From Pseudomonas sp. 7SR1 (GTDB taxonomy: Bacteria; Pseudomonadota; Gammaproteobacteria; Pseudomonadales; Pseudomonadaceae): DNA of 64,000 bases. This document shows, piece by piece, positions 1-7,488 of this stretch (positions within the stretch are counted from its first letter, which is position 1; each line of letters opens with the position of its first letter). Location of the stretch: positions 780,001-844,000 of the forward strand of contig NZ_LT707064.1 of NCBI RefSeq assembly GCF_900156465.1, read 5' to 3'. Below the pieces are notes generated by a model, which made no database searches, was not told where the DNA came from, and saw only the letters and a program-made list of their open reading frames with translations. The translations under genes and the position numbers were made by a program.

Positions 1-24
1 CGGCGCCGGCCTCTGTGTTTTCAA

Positions 25-1518
25 TTACAAGCTGGGAAACGCGAACTGCGAAGCCTCATGACTGGCGCGCTGCGGCCAGCGCTGAGTAATGGCCTTGCGT
101 CGAGTATAGAAACGCACGCCATCCGGGCCGTAGGCGTGCAGATCGCCAAACAGCGAACGCTTCCAACCGCCGAAGCTATGGTAGGCCACAGGCACAGGCA
201 ACGGTACGTTGACGCCCACCATGCCGACCTCGATCTCATCGCAGAACAGCCGCGCCGCCTCACCATCACGGGTGAAGATGCAAGTGCCGTTGCCATATTC
301 GTGATCATTGATCAGTTGCATGGCCTCTTCCAGGCTATTGACCCGGACAATGCACAGCACCGGCCCGAAGATCTCTTCCTTATAGATGCGCATCTCGGGC
401 GTCACGCGATCGAACAGGCAACCTCCGAGGAAGAAACCTTCTTCGTGCCCGGCCACACTCAAGCCACGACCATCGACCACCAGCGTCGCACCCGATGCCA
501 CACCGTCCTCGATATAACCGCTGACCTTGTCGCGATGCTGTCCAGTCACCAACGGCCCCATGTCCAGACCGCACGAGGTGCCGGCGCCAATCTTCAGCGC
601 TTGGATCTGCGGAACCAGCTTGCTCACGAGCGCATCCGCCACCTGGTCCCCGACACAGACAGCCACCGAAATAGCCATGCAACGTTCGCCGCAGGAACCA
701 TAGGCAGCCCCCATCAAGGCACTGACCGCATTGTCCAGGTCCGCATCCGGCATCAGCACCGCGTGGTTCTTCGCTCCGCCCAGCGCTTGGACGCGCTTGC
801 CACGCCGAGTGCCCTCGGCATAGATGTATTCGGCAATCGGCGTCGAACCGACAAAACTCAGCGCCTTCACTTCCGGCGCTTCGATCAGCGCATCCACCGC
901 AACCTTGTCGCCATGCACCACGCTCAATACGCCCTTGGGCAGCCCGGCTTCCAGAAGCAGTTGCGCAATCAGCAAGGTCGAGCTCGGATCGCGCTCGGAG
1001 GGTTTGAGGATGAAACAGTTGCCGCAAACGATCGCCAGCGGGTACATCCATAGCGGGACCATCGCCGGGAAGTTGAACGGAGTGATCCCCGCCACGACAC
1101 CCAGCGGTTGAAAGTCCGACCAGGCATCGATGTTCGGGCCTACGTTGCGGCTGTATTCGCCCTTCAGAATTTCCGGTGCGGCGCAGGCGAACTCGACGTT
1201 TTCGATACCACGCTTGAGCTCACCAGCCGCATCTTCCAACGTCTTGCCATGCTCCTCGCTGATCAGTTGCGCGATACGCGACTCGTTCTGCTCAAGCAGT
1301 TGCTTGAAACGGAACATCACCTGGGCACGCTTGGCCGCCGGCGTCTTGCGCCAGGCAGGGAATGCCGCATTGGCTGCGTCGATAGCCTGTTGGATGGTGG
1401 CACTGTCGGCCAATGGCACTTTATGGATCGCCTGGCCGGTGGATGGGTTGAATACATCGGCCGTACGAGCACTGTCACTCAACAACTCGCCATTGATCAA
1501 ATGCGGGATGAGGCTCAT
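25..1518 (-). CDS. bauC: CoA-acylating (methyl)malonate-semialdehyde dehydrogenase
   Basis: A 497-residue aldehyde dehydrogenase of the methylmalonate-semialdehyde type, which converts malonate semialdehyde (and probably methylmalonate semialdehyde) with CoA and NAD+ to acetyl-CoA or propionyl-CoA. The sequence shows the cofactor segment ITPFNFP near residue 145, the FVGST motif near 222 and the catalytic motif CGERC with Cys280; the GERCMA context is typical of the CoA-dependent subfamily. Start ATG at 1518 has GGAGA six bases upstream. It lies 72 bp downstream of the aminotransferase gene on the same strand, so the two probably act in series on beta-alanine. In P. aeruginosa the same pair belongs to the bauRABCD locus (recalled). 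mmsA is the alternative name if thymine/valine intermediates are the main substrate. Confidence 0.9.
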   Translation of the reverse strand: MSLIPHLINGELLSDSARTADVFNPSTGQAIHKVPLADSATIQQAIDAANAAFPAWRKTPAAKRAQVMFRFKQLLEQNESRIAQLISEEHGKTLEDAAGELKRGIENVEFACAAPEILKGEYSRNVGPNIDAWSDFQPLGVVAGITPFNFPAMVPLWMYPLAIVCGNCFILKPSERDPSSTLLIAQLLLEAGLPKGVLSVVHGDKVAVDALIEAPEVKALSFVGSTPIAEYIYAEGTRRGKRVQALGGAKNHAVLMPDADLDNAVSALMGAAYGSCGERCMAISVAVCVGDQVADALVSKLVPQIQALKIGAGTSCGLDMGPLVTGQHRDKVSGYIEDGVASGATLVVDGRGLSVAGHEEGFFLGGCLFDRVTPEMRIYKEEIFGPVLCIVRVNSLEEAMQLINDHEYGNGTCIFTRDGEAARLFCDEIEVGMVGVNVPLPVPVAYHSFGGWKRSLFGDLHAYGPDGVRFYTRRKAITQRWPQRASHEASQFAFPSL

Positions 1519-1533
1519 GGAGATCTCCGAAAA

Positions 1534-1542
1534 TTATCCACA
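1534..1542 (+). other. Perfect DnaA box between bauA and bauC
   Basis: The nine-base sequence TTATCCACA, the DnaA box consensus, lies in the 72-bp gap between the two bau genes. Two more perfect copies lie in the non-coding stretch near 5.4 and 5.6 kb. Whether DnaA binds here is not known. Confidence 0.4.
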
Positions 1543-1590
1543 GGCGCCCGTGCCCGGGCGCCCATCATTGAATGTATAAAGAAGAGAATG

Positions 1591-2940
1591 TCAGTCCAGC
1601 TTGTTCAGCACTTCACCAACCGCATCGAATAGACGATCCAGGTCCTGAGGCTTGCTGTTGAACGTCGGCCCGAACTGCAGGGTATCGCCGCCGAAACGGA
1701 CGTAGAACCCGGCCTTCCATAGGGCCATGCCCGCCTCGAACGGACGTACGATTGCATCGCCATCCCGCGGTGCAATCTGGATCGCTCCCGCCAGGCCGAA
1801 ATTGCGAATATCGATGACGTTCTTCGCCCCCTTGATGCCATGCAGGGCATTTTCGAAATGCGGCGCGACCTCGGCCACGCTCTGCACCAGGTTTTCCTTC
1901 TGCAGCAAATCCAGCGCCGCCAGGCCCGCAGCGCACGCCACTGGGTGTGCCGAATAGGTATAACCGTGGGGAAATTCCACCGCGTATTCGGGGGTCGGTT
2001 GGTTCATGAAGGTCTGGTAGATCTCGGAACTGGCGATGACCGCGCCCATGGGAACAGCACCGTTGGTGACTTGCTTGGCAATGCACATCAGGTCGGGGGT
2101 CACTCCAAAGCTATCTGCACCGAACATCGAACCGGTACGGCCGAAACCGGTGATAACCTCGTCGAATACCAGCAGGATATTGTGCTGGTCGCAGATGTCC
2201 CGCAGGCGCTTGAGATAACCTTCAGGCGGCACCAGCACACCGGCGGACCCGGCCATCGGTTCGACGAATACTGCGGCGATATTTGAAGCATCGTGCAGCT
2301 CGATCAGCTTGAGCAGCTCATCGGCCAGAGCGATACCGCCCTCCTTCGGCATGCCACGGGAATAGGCGTTGCTTGCCAACAGGGTATGGGGCAGATGGTC
2401 GACATCCTGCATGGGCTGGCCGAACAACTTGCGGTTGCCGTTCACGCCACCCAGGCTGGTGCCCGCGATGTTGACGCCGTGATAACCACGGGCTCGGCCA
2501 ATCATCTTGGTCTTGGTCGCCTGACCCTTGAGGCGCCAGTAGGCACGTACCATTTTCACGGCGGTATCGGCGCACTCGGAACCCGAGTCAGTGAAGAACA
2601 CGTGGTTGAGGTTGCCTGGCGTCAGGCTGGTGATTTTTTCCGCCAACTGGAACGACAGCGGGTGGCCGTATTGGAAACCTGGCGAGTAATCGAGAGTTCC
2701 CAGCTGTTTGGCGACCGCCTCCTGGATCTCCTTGCGAGTGTGCCCGGCGCCACAAGTCCACAGCCCCGACAGCGAGTCGTACACCTTGCGCCCCTTGTCA
2801 TCGACCAGCCAGCTGCCTTCGGCCGCGACGATCAGACGAGGATCGCGCAGGAAATTGCGGTTGGCGGTGTAAGGCATCCAGTGGGCATCGAGCTTGAGCT
2901 GGCTGGCCAGTGAAGCACCAGCGTGTTCGGGCATGTTCAT
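1591..2940 (-). CDS. bauA: Beta-alanine:pyruvate aminotransferase
   Basis: A 449-residue class-III PLP-dependent omega-aminotransferase. It is expected to move the amino group of beta-alanine (possibly also 3-aminoisobutyrate) to pyruvate, giving malonate semialdehyde for the dehydrogenase encoded next. Visible motifs are the FTDSGSECADTAVKM phosphate-binding region near 117-130, the FDEVITGFGRTG aspartate motif at 259-270 and the Schiff-base lysine Lys289 in CIAKQVTNG. An in-frame ATG ten codons upstream (2970) exists, but GAGG sits seven bases before the ATG at 2940, and the resulting length fits the family. Divergent from the LysR gene, its likely activator. Confidence 0.9.
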   Translation of the reverse strand: MNMPEHAGASLASQLKLDAHWMPYTANRNFLRDPRLIVAAEGSWLVDDKGRKVYDSLSGLWTCGAGHTRKEIQEAVAKQLGTLDYSPGFQYGHPLSFQLAEKITSLTPGNLNHVFFTDSGSECADTAVKMVRAYWRLKGQATKTKMIGRARGYHGVNIAGTSLGGVNGNRKLFGQPMQDVDHLPHTLLASNAYSRGMPKEGGIALADELLKLIELHDASNIAAVFVEPMAGSAGVLVPPEGYLKRLRDICDQHNILLVFDEVITGFGRTGSMFGADSFGVTPDLMCIAKQVTNGAVPMGAVIASSEIYQTFMNQPTPEYAVEFPHGYTYSAHPVACAAGLAALDLLQKENLVQSVAEVAPHFENALHGIKGAKNVIDIRNFGLAGAIQIAPRDGDAIVRPFEAGMALWKAGFYVRFGGDTLQFGPTFNSKPQDLDRLFDAVGEVLNKLD

Positions 2941-3062
2941 CGACAAAACCTCGCAAGGAATAGACTGCATGAAGACGGAAGTGTGGTTGCGACTACGTTG
3001 CCACGGGGATAAAGTCGGTGAAATTCAACTTTTCTAACCTTCAGTCAGCGGTTCACTAAACT

Positions 3063-3983
3063 ATGAGCGTTCGCCGCCCCGATCCGTTGGCCCAGGTCAG
3101 CGATTTCGATATCCGCTTGCTGCGCATCTTTCGAAGCGTAGTGGAATCCGGAGGATTTTCTGCGGCGGAAACCGTGCTGGGTATTGGCCGCTCAGCCATC
3201 AGCCAGCAGATGAGCGATCTTGAGCAAAGGCTGGGGCTGCGCCTGTGCCAGCGCGGAAGAGCCGGCTTCTCGCTGACGGAAGAAGGTCGCGAGGTGTATC
3301 AATCGGCGCTGCAGCTACTGAGCGCGCTGGAAAGCTTTCGTACCGAGGTCAACGGCCTCCACCAGCACCTGCGTGGCGAACTGATCATCGGCCTGACCGA
3401 CAATCTCGTCACCCTGCCTCACATGCGCATCACCCATGCCCTGGCTCAGTTGAAGGAGCGCGGGCCCGACGTACAGATCCAGATTCGCATGATTGCCCCT
3501 AACGAAGTCGAGCAGGGCGTACTCGACGGGCGCCTGCATGTCGGCGTAGTGCCCCAGGCCAGCCCCCTTTCCGGGCTGGAGTACCAGCCGCTCTACAGCG
3601 AACGCTCGCTGCTTTACTGCGCCGTCGGGCATCCGCTGTTTTATGTGGATGACCTGCAGCTCGACGAAGCGCGCCTGAACAGCCAGGACGCCATCGCGCC
3701 AACGTTCCGCCTGCCTGCTGAAATCCAGGCCCGTTACCAGGCACTCAACTGCACTGCCAGCGCATCGGACCGCGAAGGGATGGCGTTCCTGATTCTCACC
3801 GGGCGCTACATCGGCTATCTGCCGGATCACTACGCCAACCTCTGGGTCCAGCAAGGCCGGTTGCGCGCCCTGAAACCCAGGGAACGCTTTTATGACCTGA
3901 GCCTGGTGACGGTGACGCGCAAGGGCCGACGTCCTCATCTGGTGCTGGAGAGTTTTCTCGAGAATCTCGCGGCTACCCGCTGA
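3063..3983 (+). CDS. bauR: LysR-family regulator, probably of the beta-alanine genes
   Basis: A 306-residue LysR-type regulator with an N-terminal winged helix-turn-helix (roughly residues 12-70, including FRSVVESGGFSAAETVLGIG and SAISQQMSDLEQRLGLRLC) and a LysR substrate-binding domain after residue 90. It is transcribed divergently from the aminotransferase across a 122-bp gap, the classic arrangement for a LysR protein and its target. By position it corresponds to BauR, remembered as activator of bauABCD in P. aeruginosa. The ligand is unknown; beta-alanine or its semialdehyde is inferred from context. Confidence 0.75.
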   Translation: MSVRRPDPLAQVSDFDIRLLRIFRSVVESGGFSAAETVLGIGRSAISQQMSDLEQRLGLRLCQRGRAGFSLTEEGREVYQSALQLLSALESFRTEVNGLHQHLRGELIIGLTDNLVTLPHMRITHALAQLKERGPDVQIQIRMIAPNEVEQGVLDGRLHVGVVPQASPLSGLEYQPLYSERSLLYCAVGHPLFYVDDLQLDEARLNSQDAIAPTFRLPAEIQARYQALNCTASASDREGMAFLILTGRYIGYLPDHYANLWVQQGRLRALKPRERFYDLSLVTVTRKGRRPHLVLESFLENLAATR

Positions 3984-4116
3984 CACCTCGCAGATGCGTG
4001 GGCAGGGTTTGCCCAGCGATAACGGAAAGGCTTTTGTCACAACGGCACTTGTCGGATCATCGCCGGTGCGCTATCAACGCATTTGCTTGCCCCACAGACC
4101 CAGTTCGGAAACGTCC

Positions 4117-4767
4117 ATGACCTTCGAAGTCCCTGCCCACGGTGGCAAGCCCACCGGCCGAATTCGTCAAAAGAACGAAGAGACCATCCTCAAGGCCGCT
4201 GAAGATGAATTCGCCCGGCACGGATTCAAAGGCACAAGCATGAACACGATCGCCCTGAATGCCGGACTGCCCAAAGCGAACCTGCACTATTACTTCACCA
4301 ATAAACTCGGGCTGTATGTCGCAGTCCTGAGCAACATCATCGAATTGTGGGACAGCACCTTCAACACCCTCACGGCTGAGGATGATCCGGCCGAAGCCTT
4401 GACCCGTTACATCCGCGCCAAGATGGAGTTTTCCCGCCGCCACCCCCAGGCCTCGCGGATCTTCGCCATGGAAGTGATCAGTGGCGGCGAATGCCTGACC
4501 GAATACTTCAACCAGGACTACCGTGCCTGGTTCAAGGGTCGTGCAGCGGTGTTCCAGGCCTGGATCGATGCCGGCAAGATGGATCCGGTCGATCCGGTAC
4601 ATCTTATCTTCCTGCTATGGGGCAGCACCCAGCACTACGCCGACTTCGCCACCCAGATATGCCGCGTGACGGGACGTAGCAAACTGACCAAACAGGACAT
4701 GATCGAGGCCGGCGACAACCTGATCCGCATCATTCTCAAAGGCTGCGGCCTTACCCCCATCCTCTGA
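4117..4767 (+). CDS. TetR-family regulator, RutR-like
   Basis: A 216-residue TetR regulator. The N-terminal helix-turn-helix reads NTIALNAGLPKANLHYYF near residues 47-65, and the C-terminal half matches the RutR (YcdC) C-terminal domain family: FAMEVISGGECL, DYRAWFK, LLWGSTQHYADF. RutR-like proteins respond to pyrimidines or their breakdown products, and reductive pyrimidine catabolism yields beta-alanine and 3-aminoisobutyrate, the substrates of the bau enzymes beside it. The reading frame is open further upstream, to 3994, but the ATG at 4117 gives the usual family length. No operator was identified. Confidence 0.75.
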   Translation: MTFEVPAHGGKPTGRIRQKNEETILKAAEDEFARHGFKGTSMNTIALNAGLPKANLHYYFTNKLGLYVAVLSNIIELWDSTFNTLTAEDDPAEALTRYIRAKMEFSRRHPQASRIFAMEVISGGECLTEYFNQDYRAWFKGRAAVFQAWIDAGKMDPVDPVHLIFLLWGSTQHYADFATQICRVTGRSKLTKQDMIEAGDNLIRIILKGCGLTPIL

Positions 4768-4775
4768 GTTCCAGC

Positions 4776-5378
4776 ATGCCTTTTACCCTTGTCGGCCTTT
4801 GCGAGTACCGCGAAGAAATTCGCAAAAGCCGCTTCATTACATTCGCCGCCCCCATCACCAGTCCCGCCGAGGCCCAGGCCTTCATCGAGCAGCACAGCGA
4901 CCTGGACGCAACGCATAATTGCTGGGCGTGGAAACTGGGCGATCAATATCGCAGCAACGATGATGGGGAACCGGGTGGAACCGCTGGAAGGCCGATCCTG
5001 GCCGCCATCGAAGCCCAGGCTTGCGATCAGGTCGTGGTGCTGGTGATCCGTTGGTACGGCGGGATCCAGTTGGGCACGGGCGGGCTGGCGCGGGCTTATG
5101 GCGGCGGCGCGAACAAGTGCCTGCAGAGTGCCGACAAGACAGAATTGATCAGCCGCGTGGCGCTGCATTGTACCTGCGCGTTCGCAGAGCTGGCCCTGTT
5201 GAAGCTGCGTGTCGCCGAATCTGGCGGACTGATAAACAACGAATCATTCACCGCCAACGGTGTGGAGTTGCAGCTGGCGGTAGCCGAAGCCCAGATCCAG
5301 ACCTTGCAGGCACAACTGGCCGACTTGAGTCGCGGCCGAATTGTGCTGGTGCGAACCGACGGCGCTGATAATACCTGA
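4776..5378 (+). CDS. YigZ/IMPACT-family protein
   Basis: A 200-residue protein of the YigZ (IMPACT, UPF0029) family, often described as putative translation or proteolysis regulators; the function is not settled. Diagnostic motifs in the N-terminal domain are KSRFITFAAPI near residue 16, THNCWAWKLG near 46, SNDDGEPGGTAGRPIL near 59 and VIRWYGGIQLGTGGLARAY near 89-107, followed by the smaller DUF1949-type C-terminal domain. It starts eight bases after the TetR stop and may be co-transcribed with it, with no obvious functional link. Confidence 0.85.
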   Translation: MPFTLVGLCEYREEIRKSRFITFAAPITSPAEAQAFIEQHSDLDATHNCWAWKLGDQYRSNDDGEPGGTAGRPILAAIEAQACDQVVVLVIRWYGGIQLGTGGLARAYGGGANKCLQSADKTELISRVALHCTCAFAELALLKLRVAESGGLINNESFTANGVELQLAVAEAQIQTLQAQLADLSRGRIVLVRTDGADNT

Positions 5379-5679
5379 TCAAAATTGCCCACAACCACTG
5401 TGCAGCCGGCTGTGGATAACCTGAGCACATTCCTTTGCAACCCTTCTGTCATGCGGCTTTGCGAGGGTTGCTCATTTTTCGTCCAAGCGCCTGGCCAATC
5501 CAAATTCCATCCATAAAACAAACGCTTGCAGGGGGTTATCACTTTTGGAAGAAAGCCGGCCAACGCTTATGCCCGAGTCTCGGGCTTTCACACAATAACT
5601 GTGGAGCAAGCTGTGGATAACCCGTTCATGTCTCCCGCGACCCCAGGAAATGCATGGTTCTCAAGCGCTTGCTCACTTT
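5379..5679. repeat. Non-coding stretch with two diverged repeats, each with a DnaA box
   Basis: No gene is evident in these 300 bases. A segment of about 34 bases starting at 5390 recurs 201 bases later at 5591, with 28 of 34 positions identical by hand alignment. Each copy contains CACAA, then ACTGTG and CTGTGGATAACC. Each therefore holds a perfect DnaA box on the minus strand (TGTGGATAA at 5411-5419 and 5612-5620). Further right both copies carry TTGCTCA followed by a T run. Between them is the short dyad GCCCGAG-T-CTCGGGC (5571-5585). A structured or protein-binding region is likely; its role is unknown. Confidence 0.55.
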
Positions 5680-6108
5680 TTAACCATTCCCCCCATGGAC
5701 AAAACGAGCTTGCTCGCCACGTACAGGCAACAGCTGGACGACGGCCCACATCAACTCGAAAAACAGAAATACCCACACCAGCGCGCTGGCGCCATGCAGC
5801 AGCGCGTAAAGCATCCAGGTCGCAAACAGCAACCGCCCCACGGCGTCATACCGCCCGTACAGTGGCCGCGGATCCCGAATCCGCAGTACCGACCATACAC
5901 AAACGATCGAGCCCAAGAGATTGGCCACCAACAGGTGCATGACCCCAAACGGGGGCAACTCTCCAGGCAGGCCGAGCATCTGGGTCGCGCCCAGCAACCA
6001 GCCGTGCAGAGCGGCGAAACTCCATGGCGTGGCGAATGCCGCAGTGACGATCAGGTCGTACCAGGCGCCACCGAGCACCACGCGACGAAATTGCAGTGAA
6101 GTCCACAT
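5680..6108 (-). CDS. Small multi-pass inner-membrane protein
   Basis: About 142 residues with four predicted hydrophobic segments, for example LIVTAAFATPWSFAALHGWL, FGVMHLLVANLLGSIVCVWSV and the C-terminal VWVFLFFELMWAVVQLL. I do not recognise the family. An ATG at 6114 gives two more residues, but a GGAG sits only two bases before it and eight before the ATG at 6108, so 6108 is preferred. It is divergent from a MerR gene, and the intergenic dyad is placed as a MerR-type promoter reading toward this gene, so it is probably the MerR target. Confidence 0.65.
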   Translation of the reverse strand: MWTSLQFRRVVLGGAWYDLIVTAAFATPWSFAALHGWLLGATQMLGLPGELPPFGVMHLLVANLLGSIVCVWSVLRIRDPRPLYGRYDAVGRLLFATWMLYALLHGASALVWVFLFFELMWAVVQLLPVRGEQARFVHGGNG

Positions 6109-6141
6109 AGGCATTGCTCCAGATAATCAAGGAGCGAAAAG

Positions 6142-6171
6142 ACTAAAGCCTGGAGTAAGCTCCAGGGTCAA
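6142..6171 (-). promoter_or_regulatory. MerR-type promoter/operator
   Basis: Read on the minus strand this is TTGACC (6171-6166), an 18-base spacer holding the dyad CTGGAG-CTTA-CTCCAG, then TTTAGT (6147-6142). An overlong spacer filled by a dyad is the hallmark of MerR-controlled promoters. The half-sites CTGGAG/CTCCAG resemble those of ZntR- and NmlR/AdhR-like regulators. It reads toward the membrane-protein gene ending at 5680. Confidence 0.7.
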
Positions 6172-6188
6172 GCTTTCCGGAGATTGCC

Positions 6189-6539
6189 ATGCGAATCGGT
6201 GAACTAGCCCAGGCCTGTGCCGTGAGTCGTGACACGCTGCGCTTCTACGAGCAGCGCGGACTGATTGCGGCGGGCCGCAGCGCCAATGGGTATCGCGACT
6301 ACCCCGCCGACATGGTGCAACTGGTGCTCTATATCAAGACAGCTCAACGCCTGGGCTTTACCCTCGGCGAGATCGGCAGCAGCGTCGCCGCCCTGCGGCA
6401 GGCACCTGACCCGGACCGCGCCGTGGCTCAACTGCTGCAGAACAAACTGAACCTGATCGAAACCCGCATGAACGAACTCGACGCTTTGCGTCACGAGCTG
6501 AAACAACGGCTCGGGCAACGTTGTCCATTAAATCCGTGA
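6189..6539 (+). CDS. MerR-family transcriptional regulator
   Basis: A 116-residue MerR regulator. The N-terminal winged helix reads MRIGELAQACAVSRDTLRFYEQRGLI, followed by a coiled dimerisation helix rich in Leu and Glu (residues 80-110). The only cysteines are Cys10 in the helix-turn-helix and one in the C-terminal RCPLNP, so there is no metal-binding cysteine pair of the CueR/ZntR kind. That makes a small-molecule or redox/aldehyde sensor more likely than a metal sensor. GGAG lies upstream of the ATG. It shares a short intergenic region and a MerR-type dyad with the divergent membrane-protein gene, and the SDR gene follows 24 bases later. Confidence 0.85.
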   Translation: MRIGELAQACAVSRDTLRFYEQRGLIAAGRSANGYRDYPADMVQLVLYIKTAQRLGFTLGEIGSSVAALRQAPDPDRAVAQLLQNKLNLIETRMNELDALRHELKQRLGQRCPLNP

Positions 6540-6563
6540 CCATTTCTTTCTAGGATGCTCCCC

Positions 6564-7250
6564 ATGAATTCGGCAAAAAACGCACTGATCATTGGCGCCT
6601 CTCGGGGGCTGGGCCTTGGCCTGGTGAAAACGTTGCTGAGCGATGGCTGGAACGTGACCGCCACCGTACGCAATCCGCAGAACGCGCAGGCATTGAAGGC
6701 GCTGGGCCCGGTTCGAATAGAAAAACTCGACATGGATGACCAGCAAGCCGTAATCGCCCTGAGCCAACAGCTCAAGGGCGAAACCTATGATCTTCTGTTC
6801 GTCAACGCGGGCGTCAAAGGCCCGGACAACCAGAACCCCGGCGGCGCGACGCTGGCCGAAGTCGGCCAGTTGTTCTTTACCAACGCAGTGGCACCGATCA
6901 ACCTGGCCCAACGGTTCGTTGGCCAGATCCGCGAAGGCAGCGGCGTCCTGGCATTCATGAGTTCGGTCCTGGGCAGCGTGACCATGCCCGACGCGCCGGA
7001 ACTGGCGTTGTACAAGGCCAGCAAGGCCGCGCTCAATTCCATGACCAACAGCTTCGTTACCCAACTGGGCGGACGGCCATTGACGGTACTGTCATTGCAC
7101 CCGGGCTGGGTGAAAACCGACATGGGCGGTGAAGGGGCGGATATCGACGTCGAAACCAGTACTCGTGGATTGATCGACCAGGTCAACGCCTTTGCCGGCA
7201 AGGGTGGACATCACTTCGTCAACTACAAGGGCGAAACCATCCCCTGGTAA
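6564..7250 (+). CDS. SDR-family oxidoreductase
   Basis: A 228-residue short-chain dehydrogenase. The nucleotide-binding motif GASRGLGLGL is near residue 10, the NAG motif in FVNAGVKG near 83, the catalytic Ser in FMSSVLGS near 137 and the YKASK catalytic pair near 150. It resembles the C-factor (CsgA)-like subgroup; the substrate cannot be inferred. A start at 6555 is possible, but TAGGA (6551-6555) is better placed for the ATG at 6564. It probably forms a transcription unit with the MerR gene just upstream. Confidence 0.85.
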   Translation: MNSAKNALIIGASRGLGLGLVKTLLSDGWNVTATVRNPQNAQALKALGPVRIEKLDMDDQQAVIALSQQLKGETYDLLFVNAGVKGPDNQNPGGATLAEVGQLFFTNAVAPINLAQRFVGQIREGSGVLAFMSSVLGSVTMPDAPELALYKASKAALNSMTNSFVTQLGGRPLTVLSLHPGWVKTDMGGEGADIDVETSTRGLIDQVNAFAGKGGHHFVNYKGETIPW

Positions 7251-7268
7251 TGACGGACATTGGCAATA

Positions 7269-7338
7269 GGCTTACTTGCCAAGACAACGGGCCAGCCGGC
7301 ATCAACGCCGGGTGCCCTTGCACATTCGCGAGTAAGCC
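7269..7338. repeat. REP-like inverted repeat after the SDR gene
   Basis: GGCTTACTTGCC (7269-7280) and GCGAGTAAGCC (7328-7338) form the outer arms, with a smaller GCCGGC/GCCGG dyad inside. The size and composition are typical of the short palindromic repeats scattered through fluorescens-group genomes. It may also act as a transcription terminator. Confidence 0.55.
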
Positions 7339-7488
7339 CGCCTGCCCAGGAGCACGCGGCCCGGCACTGGAAATGTGTCCGGCAACCTGAGTAAACTCGC
7401 GCTTCGCCCCCAACGGCGACCCTGGATCAGCAGACAGGGCATCACTGAGCTGGCTAACCTGAACCCACTTTCAGAGGAGCCGGCCACC

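Noticed and set aside
5379..5679. Replication origin
   Set aside because: Only two DnaA boxes, no AT-rich unwinding element, and no dnaA, rpmH or gidA nearby.
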